In this document: positions 34,511 through 44,136 of the stretch, in pieces
Layout: each line of letters begins with the position of its first letter
How positions within the stretch are numbered: the stretch's first letter is position 1
NCBI GenBank assembly: GCA_027621405.1
Contig: JAQCBT010000002.1
Coordinates: 1-64,000, forward strand
Source: Pseudomonadota bacterium
GTDB taxonomy: Bacteria; Pseudomonadota; Gammaproteobacteria; Pseudomonadales; Pseudohongiellaceae
DNA: 64,000 nucleotides
Direction: 5' to 3'
The notes under the pieces: model-generated
What the model saw: only the letters and a program-made list of their open reading frames with translations
The model's database searches: none
Told to the model about the DNA's origin: nothing
Position numbers and translations under genes: made by a program

Positions 34511-35368
34511 TTAGGTCGCGCTACTCAGCTCTTCCAGCGAATTCACGCCTGGGGCGACAAATCCCGTCCAGTCTTTCGGTAATCTGGCCAACACTGCCTC
34601 GGCGCCGGCGGCGTCAGGGAAGCTGGCAAAGACACTGGATCCTGTGCCGGTCATGCGGCTTTCCGCGAACTGGCGGAGCCAGTTCAGCGCTTCCGCGACC
34701 CTGGGGTAGAGTTCGCAAGTGACTGATTCACAGTCATTTCGGGACCCCCCCGCGAGAAAGTCGGCAATTTTGATGGTTGCAGAGTTTCGTGTCAAATTTT
34801 CATGCGTGAAAATGCGGGCAGTTGACACCTCGCAGTCGGGGGTGATGACCACATACCAGCTGGGTGGCAGGGTCAATGGCTCGAGTTGCTCGCCGATACC
34901 CTCCGCCCAGGCCGAATGGCCCTGCAAAAACACCGGGACATCGGCCCCCAGTGCCAGGCCGATCTCCATCAGCTCCGGTAGTTCGGCATGCAAGCCCCAC
35001 AGCTCATTCAAGGCCAACAGGCTAGTGGCGGCGTCACTGCTGCCGCCGCCGAGTCCGGCACCCATGGGTATGCGCTTTTTCAGCACGATGTCAGCGCCGA
35101 TCCCGGGGTGATCAAACCGCTGCCTCAAGGCTTCGGCGGCATCCAGAATCAGGTTTTGCTGCAGTGGAACATGGGTCACCGGCGAGGCGGGATCCAGTTT
35201 CAGGCGGAGTTGCCTGTCTTCCCGCGTCTGGAATTCCAGCTCGTCACCAAAGTCCAGGAGCTGGAAGACAGTCTGCAACTGATGATAGCCATCGGCACGC
35301 CGCCCCGTGACATGGAGGAACAGGTTGAGCTTGGCCGGAGCTACACGTCGGAGGGTGCTGACCGGCAT
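34511..35368 (-). CDS. ispE: 4-diphosphocytidyl-2-C-methyl-D-erythritol kinase
   Basis: 285 residues of the GHMP kinase family. The N-terminal APAKLNLFLHVTGRRADGYH holds the substrate Lys/Asn, and PMGAGLGGGSSDAAT (~97-111) is the ATP loop. It phosphorylates CDP-methylerythritol in the MEP isoprenoid pathway. Its ATG overlaps the lolB stop by one base (TGATG), so the two are translationally coupled. tRNA-Gln follows 29 bp downstream. Confidence 0.97.
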   Translation of the reverse strand: MPVSTLRRVAPAKLNLFLHVTGRRADGYHQLQTVFQLLDFGDELEFQTREDRQLRLKLDPASPVTHVPLQQNLILDAAEALRQRFDHPGIGADIVLKKRIPMGAGLGGGSSDAATSLLALNELWGLHAELPELMEIGLALGADVPVFLQGHSAWAEGIGEQLEPLTLPPSWYVVITPDCEVSTARIFTHENLTRNSATIKIADFLAGGSRNDCESVTCELYPRVAEALNWLRQFAESRMTGTGSSVFASFPDAAGAEAVLARLPKDWTGFVAPGVNSLEELSSAT

Positions 35369-35976
35369 CAGTTCGTAACCTGGTCCAGGGTCCAGCTGAG
35401 CCCGACGAACCGCAGACGAACATCGTCTAGAGGCCGGGTCACATCGACCCGGCGGGGCAGGGTCAGTTCGCCATACTGGCGTGGATCCGGATAGTCCACG
35501 GTCCAGCCATCCTGGACCATGCCCTGCAACTGGTTGAGTTCGTTGAAGATTAATTCCGCATTCGAGGACGGGGCAGGCAGTCCCCTGATCCAGTACTCCA
35601 GGTAGGACACCGGTAATTCATACCCCAGTTGTTGCAGTATGAGTTCCTCCGGGCTACTGGCAGTGAGGATGTCGCCATCCTGTTCCATGGTGACAAATCC
35701 CGGGCGTCCGTTGATGTGGGTATTCCCGGCATTGAAGGTGCCCCAGAGCCGGATATAGTAATCATCCTGCTCCTGCTCCCAGATGATGCGCGGGGTATAG
35801 GACTCATTGTCATAGAGTACGTTGACCCTGCCCCTGAGCTGCCAGTTGTCCAGGGACTCCAGCAACTGGCGCTGGGCACCCCACACCACGTTCTCCGTGG
35901 CAGGCGGCGCCACGGAGCTGCATTGCTGTAGGAAGAAGAGTACGCTCAGCGCGCTGATGATTTTGCTGGCTTGCAC
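35368..35976 (-). CDS. lolB: Outer-membrane lipoprotein LolB (lipoprotein insertion)
   Basis: 202 residues starting at GTG 35974-35976 with AGGA nine bases upstream. A lipoprotein signal ends in FLQQCSS, giving an acylated Cys followed by Ser (outer-membrane sorting). The LolB body has DNWQLRGRVNVLY near its start and a DYPDPRQYGELTLPRRVDVT segment near its end. LolB receives lipoproteins from LolA and inserts them into the outer membrane. The pair with ispE is the conserved gammaproteobacterial arrangement. Confidence 0.95.
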   Translation of the reverse strand: MQASKIISALSVLFFLQQCSSVAPPATENVVWGAQRQLLESLDNWQLRGRVNVLYDNESYTPRIIWEQEQDDYYIRLWGTFNAGNTHINGRPGFVTMEQDGDILTASSPEELILQQLGYELPVSYLEYWIRGLPAPSSNAELIFNELNQLQGMVQDGWTVDYPDPRQYGELTLPRRVDVTRPLDDVRLRFVGLSWTLDQVTN

Positions 35977-36050
35977 GAAAAGAGTCCTGGGTGTGTCGGG
36001 TAAAGCTTGTCTGAATATAATGAAACAAGAAAGCGGGGCACCTTAGCCAG

Positions 36051-37847
36051 CTAGATGTCTGCTTGCAGGCGGTCTACTGCTTCCCGGATCAGTTCGCTGT
36101 CGGGTCTGGTCTCCAGCGCATTTCGCCATACCGCGATGGCGTCTTCCTCGCGGCCCATCACCCACAACACCTCGCCCAGATGCGAGGCGACTTCGTGATC
36201 GGGGAATGCGGCATAGGCCCGGCGCAGATTCGCCAGCGCTTCATCATAGCGCCCCAGCTTGTACTGGGCCCAGGCCAGGCTGTCGATGATGGCAGGGTCA
36301 TCCGGCGCAATCTCTATCGCTCTCTCGAGCAACTGCAGTGCTTCCTCGTAGCGCTCGGTCTGGTTCGCCAGCATGTAGCCCAGGTGATTGAGGGAGCGGG
36401 AATCATCGGGTTTCATGAGGATGATCTGGCGCAGGTCTCGCTCTGAACTCTCCATATCTCCCCGGCTGTCGGACAGCAGCACGCGGGCAAACAGCAGATC
36501 GGTTTCATTGGGGTATTTGTTCAGGGCGCGGTCCAGCAGTTCCTGCGCCTTGTCCGGCATTCCGGCCTGGATCAGGGCGGACGATTCGACGGTGTTAAAC
36601 AGTATTTCCAGGCGTGGTTGGCCGCGGGACAATCGACTCAGGTGAGCGTGAGCTTCTTCCAGATTGCCCTGTTGAATAGACAGGAAGGTGGCCTGTTGCT
36701 GGGCCGCGAGGAAATTCTGGGTGCCGATGCGGACCCGCCTGTAGTGTTCGATAGCCTGCTCGAGGTCATCCAGTTGAACGTAGATGAAACCCAGGTAGTA
36801 GTTGCTCTCATCGGCCCGTTCGTCGATGTTGACGAGTCTTTGAAACCGCTCTGCAGCCGAAGCGAATGACTGCATCTCCATGTCCAGCAGCGCCATGGAA
36901 TAGAGTGTTTCCCAGTCCTGCGGATCCTGTTCCATTAAGCGGGCAAATTGTTGCTGGGCAGAGCGGTAATCCCCGAGTTGGATCAGCATACGGGCGTAAC
37001 TGAGGCGCAGGGACTTGTCTTCCGCGAACAGCTCCACACCTTCCCGCATGACCCGAAGCGAGCCTTCTTCATCACCTGCGCGCTGCAGAATCTGGGAATG
37101 CAGCATCACCATGCGTGGGTTGGCCTGGGACAGATCTTCCAGCGCCTGGAACTCTGCCAGGGCCGCATCGAATTCACCGTTCTGGGCCAGAAGCTGGACG
37201 AGTGCGATCCGCACAGATATCTGATCGGAAAATTCACTGACCAGCGGCCTGAGATTCTCGATCAGTCTGCTGCGGGTAAGATTGTCGAGCTGACCCGTAC
37301 GTGCCGCGAGGGCAGAGAAGTCAATGTCGCCACCCAGTTCGATGACCCGCGCCATATGCGACAGGGCTTGCTGGAAATTACCAGTCTCGAGGAACTGGAA
37401 GCTCAACAACAGGTGTGGTCGGGCTGCGGTGGGGTCGACATCAGCCCATAGCAGACCGAGTTGCATCAGGGCATTCACGTCATTGTTAACCGAGGCAAAC
37501 TGCATGGCGCGCTGGATGATGCCAAGGTCCCGGGTCTGGATAGCCAGGTCCAGGTAGTTGTTGCCGGCCTCACCAAGGTCACCACGCTGCGCGCCGAGTT
37601 CGCTGATTATCGCCTGGTAGAGTTGCTCTTCGGTGAAGCTGCCATATTCGATGACCTCCTCCTGCGCCACGGGGTTCTGCCGGGCAGCACCATTGCTCAT
37701 CCCGGTATCGGTGGCAGGGGTGGATTCAGCCGCCCGGCTGGTGGTGGCATCAGTCGATTCCTGCTGGGTACCCGTACCCGTTGTAGAACAGGCAGCCAGT
37801 AAACTGCACAGGAGAAGCAGGGGGGGTAAACGGGAAATCATCTTCAT
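36051..37847 (-). CDS. TPR-repeat lipoprotein (PA4667-like)
   Basis: 598 residues with a lipoprotein signal (lipobox LLAAC, Cys ~20) and a low-complexity Thr/Ser/Ala linker (~21-65), then at least a dozen TPR-like helical pairs to the C-terminus, clearest in LNHLGYMLANQTERYEEALQ, IIDSLAWAQYKLGRYDEAL and HLGEVLWVMGREEDAI. It is an envelope scaffold with no catalytic motif. Position, just upstream of lolB and divergent from hemA, matches the PA4667-type gene of Pseudomonas. A role in lipoprotein or envelope assembly is a guess from context. Confidence 0.88.
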   Translation of the reverse strand: MKMISRLPPLLLLCSLLAACSTTGTGTQQESTDATTSRAAESTPATDTGMSNGAARQNPVAQEEVIEYGSFTEEQLYQAIISELGAQRGDLGEAGNNYLDLAIQTRDLGIIQRAMQFASVNNDVNALMQLGLLWADVDPTAARPHLLLSFQFLETGNFQQALSHMARVIELGGDIDFSALAARTGQLDNLTRSRLIENLRPLVSEFSDQISVRIALVQLLAQNGEFDAALAEFQALEDLSQANPRMVMLHSQILQRAGDEEGSLRVMREGVELFAEDKSLRLSYARMLIQLGDYRSAQQQFARLMEQDPQDWETLYSMALLDMEMQSFASAAERFQRLVNIDERADESNYYLGFIYVQLDDLEQAIEHYRRVRIGTQNFLAAQQQATFLSIQQGNLEEAHAHLSRLSRGQPRLEILFNTVESSALIQAGMPDKAQELLDRALNKYPNETDLLFARVLLSDSRGDMESSERDLRQIILMKPDDSRSLNHLGYMLANQTERYEEALQLLERAIEIAPDDPAIIDSLAWAQYKLGRYDEALANLRRAYAAFPDHEVASHLGEVLWVMGREEDAIAVWRNALETRPDSELIREAVDRLQADI

Positions 37848-38214
37848 TGTATGTATTTGCTGGCTCGCTCTTGCCTACTACGATCAGGCTACTGTGGGGC
37901 TGGATGGCCGTTATGCTATGCATGGTACCCCGGAATCAGGTCGCTTCATTGTAGCAGGTCACGAATCAGGGATAACAGGCAGTAATACGCCAGTGATTCG
38001 AGCCCGGTTCTGCAGGTTTCGCTGTATTGCCCCGACAGCCCGTTTTTTTGCTCACGAAAGCGGCTATCGGCAGAGAATACGCGCTCCCGTGGAATTCTTG
38101 TGCTGCCATGCACCACTAGCAAGCAGATGGGAACGGCGACTGTAATCTAGTAATATATCCGGCCTTTTTGATCGGCCTCCTGTTCGGCCTTCTTAGTTCT
38201 GTCACGGTACTTTC
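37848..38214. other. Divergent intergenic region upstream of hemA
   Basis: 367 bp between the TPR lipoprotein gene and hemA. It should hold both promoters, but none can be assigned with confidence by eye. A TCGGCC motif recurs twice close to hemA (about 38173-38195). The hemA start has only a weak ribosome site. Nothing else was seen. Confidence 0.5.
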
Positions 38215-39516
38215 ATGGCGCTCCACCTCGTGGGTATCAACCACAACACCGCCGGCATCGAGCTGCGGGAAAAAGTCGCGTTTCCGCCCGAGATAGTGGC
38301 TGATGCCTTGCAGAAGCTACAGGGGCTGGATTCCGTTTCCGAGGCGGTGATCCTGTCCACCTGTAATCGCACCGAGATCTATACAAGTTTCTCCAGTGGA
38401 GATGGGGAAGAGGAGACAGCGAGCAGTGAGCCTGCAAACGCCGACCAGGCCCTGATGCAATGGTTGTCCCAGTATCACCAGCTCAATGCCGAAGACCTGG
38501 CTCGATGCCTCTATTCGTATGAGGGGGATGACGTGATCCGGCACCTGATGAAGGTGTCCTGTGGGCTGGACTCCATGATTCTGGGTGAACCGCAGATACT
38601 TGGGCAGATAAAGTCAGCCTATGCGGTTTCGAAGGATTTGGGTGTCGTGAGTTCAGAGCTCGGTAATGCCTTCGAAGAATCATTCAGCATTGCAAAAGAA
38701 GTGAGAACTGACACGGCAATCGGTGAAAATCCTGTGTCCGTTGCCTATGCTGCCGTGAGTCTGGCCGAGCGAATATTCAGCAAGCTGCCGAGTCTAAGCG
38801 TGTTGCTCATCGGCGCAGGGCGCACCATCGAACTCGTTGCCCGCCACCTGAGCGACAAAGGCGTAACCAGAATCGTTGTGGCCAATCGTACCCTGGATAA
38901 TGCCCTGGAGCTCGCCAGGCGCTTTTCCGGCCACGGTGCTTTGCTATCGGAGATTCCAGATCTGCTGGTTGACGCCGACATCGTGGTCTCATCAACCAAC
39001 AGCCAATTACCCTTGTTAGGAAAAGGCGCGGTGGAGCGGGCACTTCGACGCCGGCGGCACAAGCCGATGCTGCTGGTAGATCTGGCGGTACCCCGGGATA
39101 TCGAGCAGGAAGTCGCACAGGTCGCCGATGCCTACCTATACAGTATCGATGACATCAGTAGCGTTATAGAAGATAGCCAGAAGAGCAGGGAAGAGGCAGC
39201 GGCCCAGGCTCACTCCATCATAGAACGGGGTGTCGAGGAATATCGCAAAAAGGTACGCTCACTCAACGCTGTTGCTACATTGCGGGCGTTTCGTGGCAAG
39301 GCCGATGAGATAAGGGAAACGGAATTGCAGAAGGCTATGCGGGCTCTGGAAAAGGGTGACGATCCGGGCGCGGTGCTGGAGAGTCTGGCAAGAGGCCTGA
39401 CGAACAAGCTGATTCATTCACCGAGTGTGCAAATGAAAGCAGCCAGCGCAGAGGGACGCGATGATATCTTGCACCTGATTCAGGAACTGTATGAACTGGA
39501 TGTGGATTCCGAATAA
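38215..39516 (+). CDS. hemA: Glutamyl-tRNA reductase
   Basis: 433 residues. Substrate recognition LVGINHNTAGIELREKVAF, the catalytic Cys in LSTCNRTEIY (~48-57), the GEPQILGQIK motif, the NADPH fold around VLLIGAGRTIELVA (~195-208) and a C-terminal dimerisation helix are all present. The enzyme reduces glutamyl-tRNA to glutamate-1-semialdehyde, the first committed step of tetrapyrrole synthesis. It leads the hemA-prfA-prmC-moeB cluster; prfA follows after 51 bp. Confidence 0.98.
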   Translation: MALHLVGINHNTAGIELREKVAFPPEIVADALQKLQGLDSVSEAVILSTCNRTEIYTSFSSGDGEEETASSEPANADQALMQWLSQYHQLNAEDLARCLYSYEGDDVIRHLMKVSCGLDSMILGEPQILGQIKSAYAVSKDLGVVSSELGNAFEESFSIAKEVRTDTAIGENPVSVAYAAVSLAERIFSKLPSLSVLLIGAGRTIELVARHLSDKGVTRIVVANRTLDNALELARRFSGHGALLSEIPDLLVDADIVVSSTNSQLPLLGKGAVERALRRRRHKPMLLVDLAVPRDIEQEVAQVADAYLYSIDDISSVIEDSQKSREEAAAQAHSIIERGVEEYRKKVRSLNAVATLRAFRGKADEIRETELQKAMRALEKGDDPGAVLESLARGLTNKLIHSPSVQMKAASAEGRDDILHLIQELYELDVDSE

Positions 39517-39567
39517 GGGAATGCACGTCTGTCTTATTTTTGTAGGAATAGCAGTAGAACTTCATAG

Positions 39568-40656
39568 ATGAAGCAGTCGATTCGTATAAAGCTGGAAAAC
39601 CTGAAAGACCGGTTCGATGAACTGGAGGCGTTACTCAGCGATGCCGAGATTATCTCGGACCAGACAAAATTCCGTGACCTCTCCAAGGAATACTCCGAGC
39701 TGGAAAACGTGGTGAAGAGTTTCCTGCGTTTTCAGGCGGTGACGGAGAATTTGCAGCAGGCAAAGGAGATGCAGAAGGACGCTGACCCGGATATCCGGGC
39801 CATGGCGGATGAAGAGATCGAAAGCAGCGAGAGCGAGCTCGAGGACTTGGAACTGGAGTTGCAGAAGCTCCTCTTGCCCAAGGACTCCAAGGATAGCTGC
39901 AATGTATTTCTGGAGATTCGCGCCGGTACTGGCGGGGACGAGGCGGCGATTTTTTCCGGCGACCTGTTCCGCATGTATTCCAAATTTGCCGAAAACCAGG
40001 GTTGGAAGCTGGAGACAATAACCGAGCGTCCCGGTGAACACGGCGGCTACAAGGAATTGATCAGCCGCATCGAGGGCAAGGACGTCTATGAGAAGCTGAA
40101 GTTCGAATCTGGTGCTCACCGCGTACAGCGCGTACCGGAAACCGAAACCCAGGGCCGTATTCACACCTCGGCCTGTACCGTGGCTGTCATGCCGGAGGTA
40201 GAGGGTGTCGATGACGTGGATATCAACAAGAATGACCTGCGAATAGATACGTTTCGTGCCAGCGGAGCAGGTGGCCAGCACGTCAACAAGACGGATTCGG
40301 CTATTCGTATCACTCACCTGCCGACAGGTATCGTGGTGGAGTGCCAGGACGAACGTTCCCAGCACAAGAACAAGGCGCGGGCCATGTCCCTGCTGCAGGC
40401 GAAGCTGCTCGATCAGGCGCAACGGGAGCAGCAGCAGGAAGAATCTGATACCCGGCGCAAGCTGGTAGGCAGCGGTGACCGCTCGGAAAAGATTCGCACT
40501 TACAACTATCCCCAGGGCAGGGTCACCGATCATCGCATCAAGCTTACCCTCTACAACCTGTCAGAAATAATGGCGGGCGAGTTGAACTCCGTGATTCAGC
40601 CACTAATCAACGAATACCAGGCTGACCTGTTGGCAGGACTGGCAGCAGAGGACTGA
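39568..40656 (+). CDS. prfA: Peptide chain release factor 1
   Basis: 362 residues. The GGQ motif that triggers peptide release is at 235-237 ([10 protein letters not shown]). The stop-codon-reading tripeptide is P190-E-T192, in place of the PAT seen in E. coli; this is the usual RF1 class P-x-T. It reads UAA and UAG. The next gene, prmC, encodes the methylase that modifies the GGQ glutamine, 6 bp downstream. Confidence 0.98.
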   Translation: MKQSIRIKLENLKDRFDELEALLSDAEIISDQTKFRDLSKEYSELENVVKSFLRFQAVTENLQQAKEMQKDADPDIRAMADEEIESSESELEDLELELQKLLLPKDSKDSCNVFLEIRAGTGGDEAAIFSGDLFRMYSKFAENQGWKLETITERPGEHGGYKELISRIEGKDVYEKLKFESGAHRVQRVPETETQGRIHTSACTVAVMPEVEGVDDVDINKNDLRIDTFRASGAGGQHVNKTDSAIRITHLPTGIVVECQDERSQHKNKARAMSLLQAKLLDQAQREQQQEESDTRRKLVGSGDRSEKIRTYNYPQGRVTDHRIKLTLYNLSEIMAGELNSVIQPLINEYQADLLAGLAAED

Positions 40657-40662
40657 CCTGCC

Positions 40663-41505
40663 TTGGCCAAAACCATCAAGGAAATCTTGATCGCTGCGAC
40701 ACAAGCACTCGCTGGCGGCGATAGTCCGCAAATCGACGCCGAGCTGTTGCTGGCGCATTGCCTGCAGAGAGGTCGGGAATACCTGCGGACACATCCCGAC
40801 TCGGCGCCCGAAGCAGGCAGCCTTGACCAGTTTCAAACCCTTCTCCGCAGGCGTCAGGAAGGTGAGCCAGTAGCCTATCTTCTTGGCTATAAGGATTTCT
40901 GGGATATCAGGCTCGAAGTAAACAGCGAGGTGCTCATTCCCCGCCCGGAAACAGAATTGCTGATAGAGGCGGCGCTCGAAATCCCTGGAAATGCGGGTGC
41001 TCTCTCGGTGCTGGATCTTGGCACTGGTAGTGGGGCTATTGCCCTGGCGTTGGCAAATAACCGGCCCCACTGGCAGGTTCTCGGTGTTGACATAAGTGAA
41101 GGGGCGCTTGCGCTTGCCCGTCGCAATGCGGCCAGGCTCGAACTCAAGAATGTGATTTTGGCAAAGGGAGACTGGTGCCAGGGACTGGAAGCCAAAAGCT
41201 TCGATCTTGTGCTCGCGAACCCACCCTATGTGGCCGCCAACGATAATCACTTGCTACAGGGTGACCTTCGTTTCGAGCCCCAGCTTGCGCTGGTAGCTGA
41301 AGAGGATGGCTATGCCGACCTGTTCGCGATCATCGAATCGGCGACCGCTGTGCTTAAGGAGGACGCCTGGCTCCTGTTGGAACACGGTTATGAGCAACAT
41401 GCCAGCTTGGCCGAGAAGCTTGTCTCTGTTGGTTACCGCGATGTTGAAGTAAGACACGATCTCGCCGGTCACGAACGAGTGACCCAGGCACGCTGGGTTG
41501 GCTAG
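40663..41505 (+). CDS. prmC: Release factor glutamine methyltransferase
   Basis: 280 residues starting at TTG 40663 with GAGG upstream in the prfA tail. The SAM-binding site VLDLGTGSGAIALALA and the catalytic NPPYVAAND motif are intact, and an N-terminal helical domain (~1-85) precedes them. It methylates the glutamine of the GGQ motif in RF1 and RF2. Coupling to prfA is the standard arrangement. Confidence 0.97.
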   Translation: MAKTIKEILIAATQALAGGDSPQIDAELLLAHCLQRGREYLRTHPDSAPEAGSLDQFQTLLRRRQEGEPVAYLLGYKDFWDIRLEVNSEVLIPRPETELLIEAALEIPGNAGALSVLDLGTGSGAIALALANNRPHWQVLGVDISEGALALARRNAARLELKNVILAKGDWCQGLEAKSFDLVLANPPYVAANDNHLLQGDLRFEPQLALVAEEDGYADLFAIIESATAVLKEDAWLLLEHGYEQHASLAEKLVSVGYRDVEVRHDLAGHERVTQARWVG

Positions 41506-41572
41506 GTGATACTATGTATACCGTGCTACGAACAGAGCTATCATCCGTTGATATCACGATGGCAAAGAGATA

Positions 41573-42337
41573 ATGAAAGACGAAGCCTTGTTGCGCTATA
41601 GCCGCCAGATAATGTTGCCGGACATGGATGTGTCTGGACAGCAGAAACTGGTGGATGCCTGTATCCTGATTGTTGGAGTGGGAGGGCTGGGCTGCCCTGC
41701 GGCAATGTATCTCGCAGCGGCTGGCGTCGGCCGGCTTATCCTGGCCGATGATGACAAGGTCGAACTCACGAATCTGCAACGCCAGATCGCCCACAGTCAC
41801 GGCCAACTCGGCGAATCCAAGGTGAACTCGGCGGCGGAAACTTTGCGGGGACTGAATCCCGATGTATCTCTTGAGCTGCTCGATCAGCGCCTGATGGGTG
41901 AGTCTCTCGAGCAGGCCGTTGCCGAAGCCGACCTGATCGTGGACGCCTGCGATAATTTCACGACCCGCTTTGCCATTAATCGTGCCTGTATCAAATTTGC
42001 CAAACCCTTGGTTTCCGGCGCGGCTATCCGTATGGAGGGTCAGGTGGCTGTTTTTGATAGTCGGCAGGATGAATCCCCATGCTATCAGTGCCTGTACCAG
42101 GAGGGTGACGATGCAGACACGTCCTGTAGCACCAATGGGGTGATGGCGCCCCTGGTGGGAATTATCGGCTCGGTGCAGGCCATGGAGGCTATCAAGTTGA
42201 TTACAGGCATCGGCACCTCACTCGCCGGCAGGCTGCTGCTACTGGATGCCAAGTCCATGCAATGGCGGGAAATGAAGCTCCCCCGGGACCCCAACTGCCC
42301 GGCCTGTGCCGATCGATCCGCCCTATCCTCATTGTGA
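41573..42337 (+). CDS. moeB: Molybdopterin-synthase adenylyltransferase (E1-like)
   Basis: 254 residues of the ThiF/MoeB/HesA fold. The start LLRYSRQIMLPDMDVSGQQKL, the nucleotide loop GVGGLGCPAAMYLAAAGVG (~35-53), the Arg/Asp-bearing LTNLQRQIAH, and two zinc-ligand pairs (CYQC and CPAC) are all visible; there is no rhodanese domain. It adenylates the C-terminus of MoaD for molybdopterin synthesis, although ThiS-like partners are possible. Molybdopterin need is shown by the dehydrogenase at 16799-19105. It lies 67 bp after prmC. Confidence 0.93.
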   Translation: MKDEALLRYSRQIMLPDMDVSGQQKLVDACILIVGVGGLGCPAAMYLAAAGVGRLILADDDKVELTNLQRQIAHSHGQLGESKVNSAAETLRGLNPDVSLELLDQRLMGESLEQAVAEADLIVDACDNFTTRFAINRACIKFAKPLVSGAAIRMEGQVAVFDSRQDESPCYQCLYQEGDDADTSCSTNGVMAPLVGIIGSVQAMEAIKLITGIGTSLAGRLLLLDAKSMQWREMKLPRDPNCPACADRSALSSL

Positions 42338-42440
42338 TGCCGCGTTGCTTCCCAACCTGCTAGTGGCTATCATGCCAGCCCACTTCAGCCTTCTATCGAG
42401 TTCAGGCATTAACACTCCAGTCATTAACACGCAGTAGTTC

Positions 42441-43712
42441 ATGGATACCAGCAGCACAGAAGCCCCAACCTCCTTCGACAGCTTTGCTCTTCAGGCGCCG
42501 CTGCGTGAGGCTATTCGCAAGCTTGGGTTCGAGCATTGCACTCCAATTCAGGCGCAGAGCCTGCTCTATACCCTCGAAGGTCATGACGTAACCGGTCGCG
42601 CACAAACCGGAACGGGCAAGACTGCCGCATTCCTTATCACGATCATTAACGATCTGCTGTGCAATCCCATTGAAGGCGAGCGTTACCTGGCGGAACCGCG
42701 GGCTCTGATTGTGGCTCCAACACGTGAGCTCGCTATACAGATTGCCAGCGATGCGGTAAAGCTGACTGACGGCTGTGACCTGCACACTGTTACCCTGGTG
42801 GGTGGCGAAGACTATCAGAAACAGAATCGGGCGCTGGAAGCCAGGCCGGTGGACATCCTGGTGGCTACCCCGGGGCGACTGCTGGATTTCGTGAGCAACG
42901 ACAACCTCTATCTTGGGCTGGTTGATATCCTGGTACTGGATGAGGCGGATCGCATGCTGGACATGGGTTTCATACCCCAGGTCAGACAAATAGTCGCACG
43001 AACCCCGAAGAAAGATTGCCGGCAGACCCTGCTTTTCAGCGCCACCTTCACCCCCGAGATTAATGAACTGGCGGCGCGCTGGGCCATGGATCCCATCATG
43101 GTCGAAGTGGAGCCAGAAAAAGTGGCAGCTGACGCGGTGAACCAGATCGTCTATCTGGTAACGACGGATGACAAATATAACCTCCTGTTCAATATCATCT
43201 CCCAGGAGGAAGTCGAGAAGGTCATGGTATTCAGCAATCGCCGTGACCAGGTGCGTAAGCTCGCTGATAATCTCTATCGCAACGGCGTCGATTGCGGTCT
43301 ATTATCCGGCGAAATCGCCCAGAACAAGCGAATTCGCACCCTCGATGATTTCAAATCCGGTAAATTGAAGGTTCTGGTGGCTACCGATGTGGCGGGCCGG
43401 GGCTTACATATCGATGACGTGTCCCACGTGATTAACTATACACTGCCTGAAGAAGCAGAAGATTATGTGCATCGTATCGGGCGTACCGGAAGGGCGGGCG
43501 CTATTGGCACTTCTATCAGCTTCGCCTGCGAGGAAGATTCCTTTCTGTTACCGGCTATCGAAGAAAAGCTGGGGCAGAAATTGCCCTGCATCCATCCCGA
43601 TGAGGCATTACTGGCCAAGGCGCCACCCTACGAAAGGGGGTCCGGATTCAAGGCCAAGGAAAGGGATGGTCAAGGCAGGGGTGGTCAGCGTCGTCCACGC
43701 CGCCGCAACTGA
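42441..43712 (+). CDS. rhlB: DEAD-box ATP-dependent RNA helicase RhlB
   Basis: 423 residues. It has the Q motif ([10 protein letters not shown] ... HCTPIQAQ), Walker [13 protein letters not shown] in [12 protein letters not shown] in LLFSATFT and [10 protein letters not shown]; the C-terminal tail is Arg/Lys-rich ([14 protein letters not shown]), fitting RNA binding. RhlB unwinds RNA in the degradosome with RNase E. Homology to RhlB rather than RhlE or SrmB is judged from the Q-motif region and length. It converges on the PA4642-like gene with 8 bp between them. Confidence 0.92.
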   Translation: MDTSSTEAPTSFDSFALQAPLREAIRKLGFEHCTPIQAQSLLYTLEGHDVTGRAQTGTGKTAAFLITIINDLLCNPIEGERYLAEPRALIVAPTRELAIQIASDAVKLTDGCDLHTVTLVGGEDYQKQNRALEARPVDILVATPGRLLDFVSNDNLYLGLVDILVLDEADRMLDMGFIPQVRQIVARTPKKDCRQTLLFSATFTPEINELAARWAMDPIMVEVEPEKVAADAVNQIVYLVTTDDKYNLLFNIISQEEVEKVMVFSNRRDQVRKLADNLYRNGVDCGLLSGEIAQNKRIRTLDDFKSGKLKVLVATDVAGRGLHIDDVSHVINYTLPEEAEDYVHRIGRTGRAGAIGTSISFACEEDSFLLPAIEEKLGQKLPCIHPDEALLAKAPPYERGSGFKAKERDGQGRGGQRRPRRRN

Positions 43713-43720
43713 TTAGCTGC

Positions 43721-44053
43721 TTATTTGCTCTTGATTCCGCCGTGAGACTTCAGTGCCTCGGCGTATTCTATCGATCTGCGATGCTCTGTCACCAGGTCCA
43801 GGAATGTACTGCCGTCCTGCAGTCTCGCATTGATGTCACGCCCACTCTCGACATAAAGAGGCAGGAAGCGACTGAACAGGTCAGGGGTCATGCCGCGATA
43901 AGCCTTGAGCAGAATATTGTAGTCGGCGGGCAGGCTGGCTGGCGGTTCCAGGTCCAGAAACGCCCTCAGTCGGTCGTCTGACCACTCTTCATTGCGCGTG
44001 GCTATCTGCGTCCTTTCAGCGCCGCGCTTCTTGCCTTCTCTTTCAGAATTCAT
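43721..44053 (-). CDS. PA4642-family small protein
   Basis: 110 residues, highly charged, no signal or membrane segment. The segments EEWSDDRLRAFLDLEPP and LLKAYRGMTPDLFSRFLPLYVE are conserved in a small gammaproteobacterial protein family represented by PA4642 in Pseudomonas. No biochemical function is known to me. Its ribosome site is weak. It stands between the convergent rhlB gene and the gatB gene on its own strand. Confidence 0.78.
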   Translation of the reverse strand: MNSEREGKKRGAERTQIATRNEEWSDDRLRAFLDLEPPASLPADYNILLKAYRGMTPDLFSRFLPLYVESGRDINARLQDGSTFLDLVTEHRRSIEYAEALKSHGGIKSK

Positions 44054-44136
44054 CGATCGATTCCTTTGCGAATCCCTTTTGATTACTTCTTCTGCTCTTG
44101 GTGGAAACCTTGTCGTGTTTCAACAAGCAGATCTTG

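Noticed and set aside
39631-40533. 300-codon open frame on the minus strand
   Set aside because: It is antisense to prfA, a certain gene; the frame is a by-product of codon bias and has no family features.
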